Shown here piece after piece: positions 5,351 to 5,359 of a stretch of 5,359 nucleotides of DNA. Source of the DNA: Thermoplasmata archaeon (GTDB taxonomy: Archaea > Thermoplasmatota > Thermoplasmata > UBA184); NCBI GenBank assembly GCA_021826525.1, contig JAKAZU010000054.1, positions 1 through 5,359 on the forward strand, in the 5' to 3' direction. The position numbers and the translations under genes were made by a program. The stretch's first letter is position 1, and each line of letters starts with the position of its first letter. Below the pieces are notes generated by a model that was not told the DNA's origin, ran no database searches, and saw only the letters and a program-made list of their open reading frames with translations.

Positions 5351-5359
5351 CGCGGGCCG
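5347..5359 (+). CDS. start of downstream gene, probably TldE/PmbA partner (cut off by window)
   Basis: Only the codons for Met-Thr-Arg-Ala are in the window. The ATG lies in the overlap ATGA with the tldD stop, the classic sign of a coupled operon, and a G-rich stretch (GGTGGGG, 5336-5342) precedes it at a reasonable ribosome binding distance. tldD is very often followed by tldE/pmbA, whose product lacks the zinc motif and forms the heterodimer with TldD, so that is the likely identity. This rests on position alone; no sequence of the protein is available to confirm it. Confidence 0.5.

Noticed and set aside
1..5359. Search for a CRISPR array, tRNA, riboswitch, insertion sequence ends, defence or toxin-antitoxin genes
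   Set aside because: No direct repeat series, tRNA-like arms, transposase motifs or defence domains were seen; nearly all sequence is taken up by the seven genes described.

Overview
The window is a G+C-rich (roughly two thirds by eye), densely packed chromosomal stretch holding seven genes on both strands, with intergenic gaps of about 155 bases or less. There are no tRNA or rRNA genes, insertion sequences, CRISPR arrays or phage genes. It looks like an ordinary metabolic region from a high-GC environmental prokaryote. I cannot decide between bacterium and archaeon: all families present occur in both. Several starts lack a clear Shine-Dalgarno sequence and have small AT-rich islands about 25-30 bases upstream, which would suit a high-GC archaeon with leaderless mRNAs, but this is weak evidence.

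Layout: (1) bases 1-549 (+) are the 3' end of a BNR/sortilin-like beta-propeller protein. (2) Facing it on the minus strand, 15 bases away, is a two-gene operon transcribed aguB (2583-1666) then aguA (1662-565). AguA, agmatine deiminase, makes N-carbamoylputrescine from agmatine; AguB, a nitrilase-family amidohydrolase, hydrolyses that to putrescine. The genes lie 3 bases apart, and together they form a complete agmatine-to-putrescine route with all expected catalytic residues. (3) Divergent from aguB is a stand-alone MOSC-domain protein (2720-3217, +). (4) Converging on it is a GNAT acetyltransferase (3800-3249, -), with a nested inverted repeat at the junction that could serve as a two-way terminator. 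(5) Divergent from the acetyltransferase is tldD (3956-5350, +), a metalloprotease-family protein, whose stop overlaps the ATG of a downstream frame cut off by the window edge, probably its partner tldE/pmbA.

Functionally, only AguB/AguA and TldD/(TldE) are clear working pairs. The BNR protein, MOSC protein and acetyltransferase have no evident link to polyamine metabolism or to each other. I found no convincing new system. The points most worth a second look are the hairpins at gene junctions, a marked excess of the palindrome CGATCG, and the variant N-terminal part of TldD.
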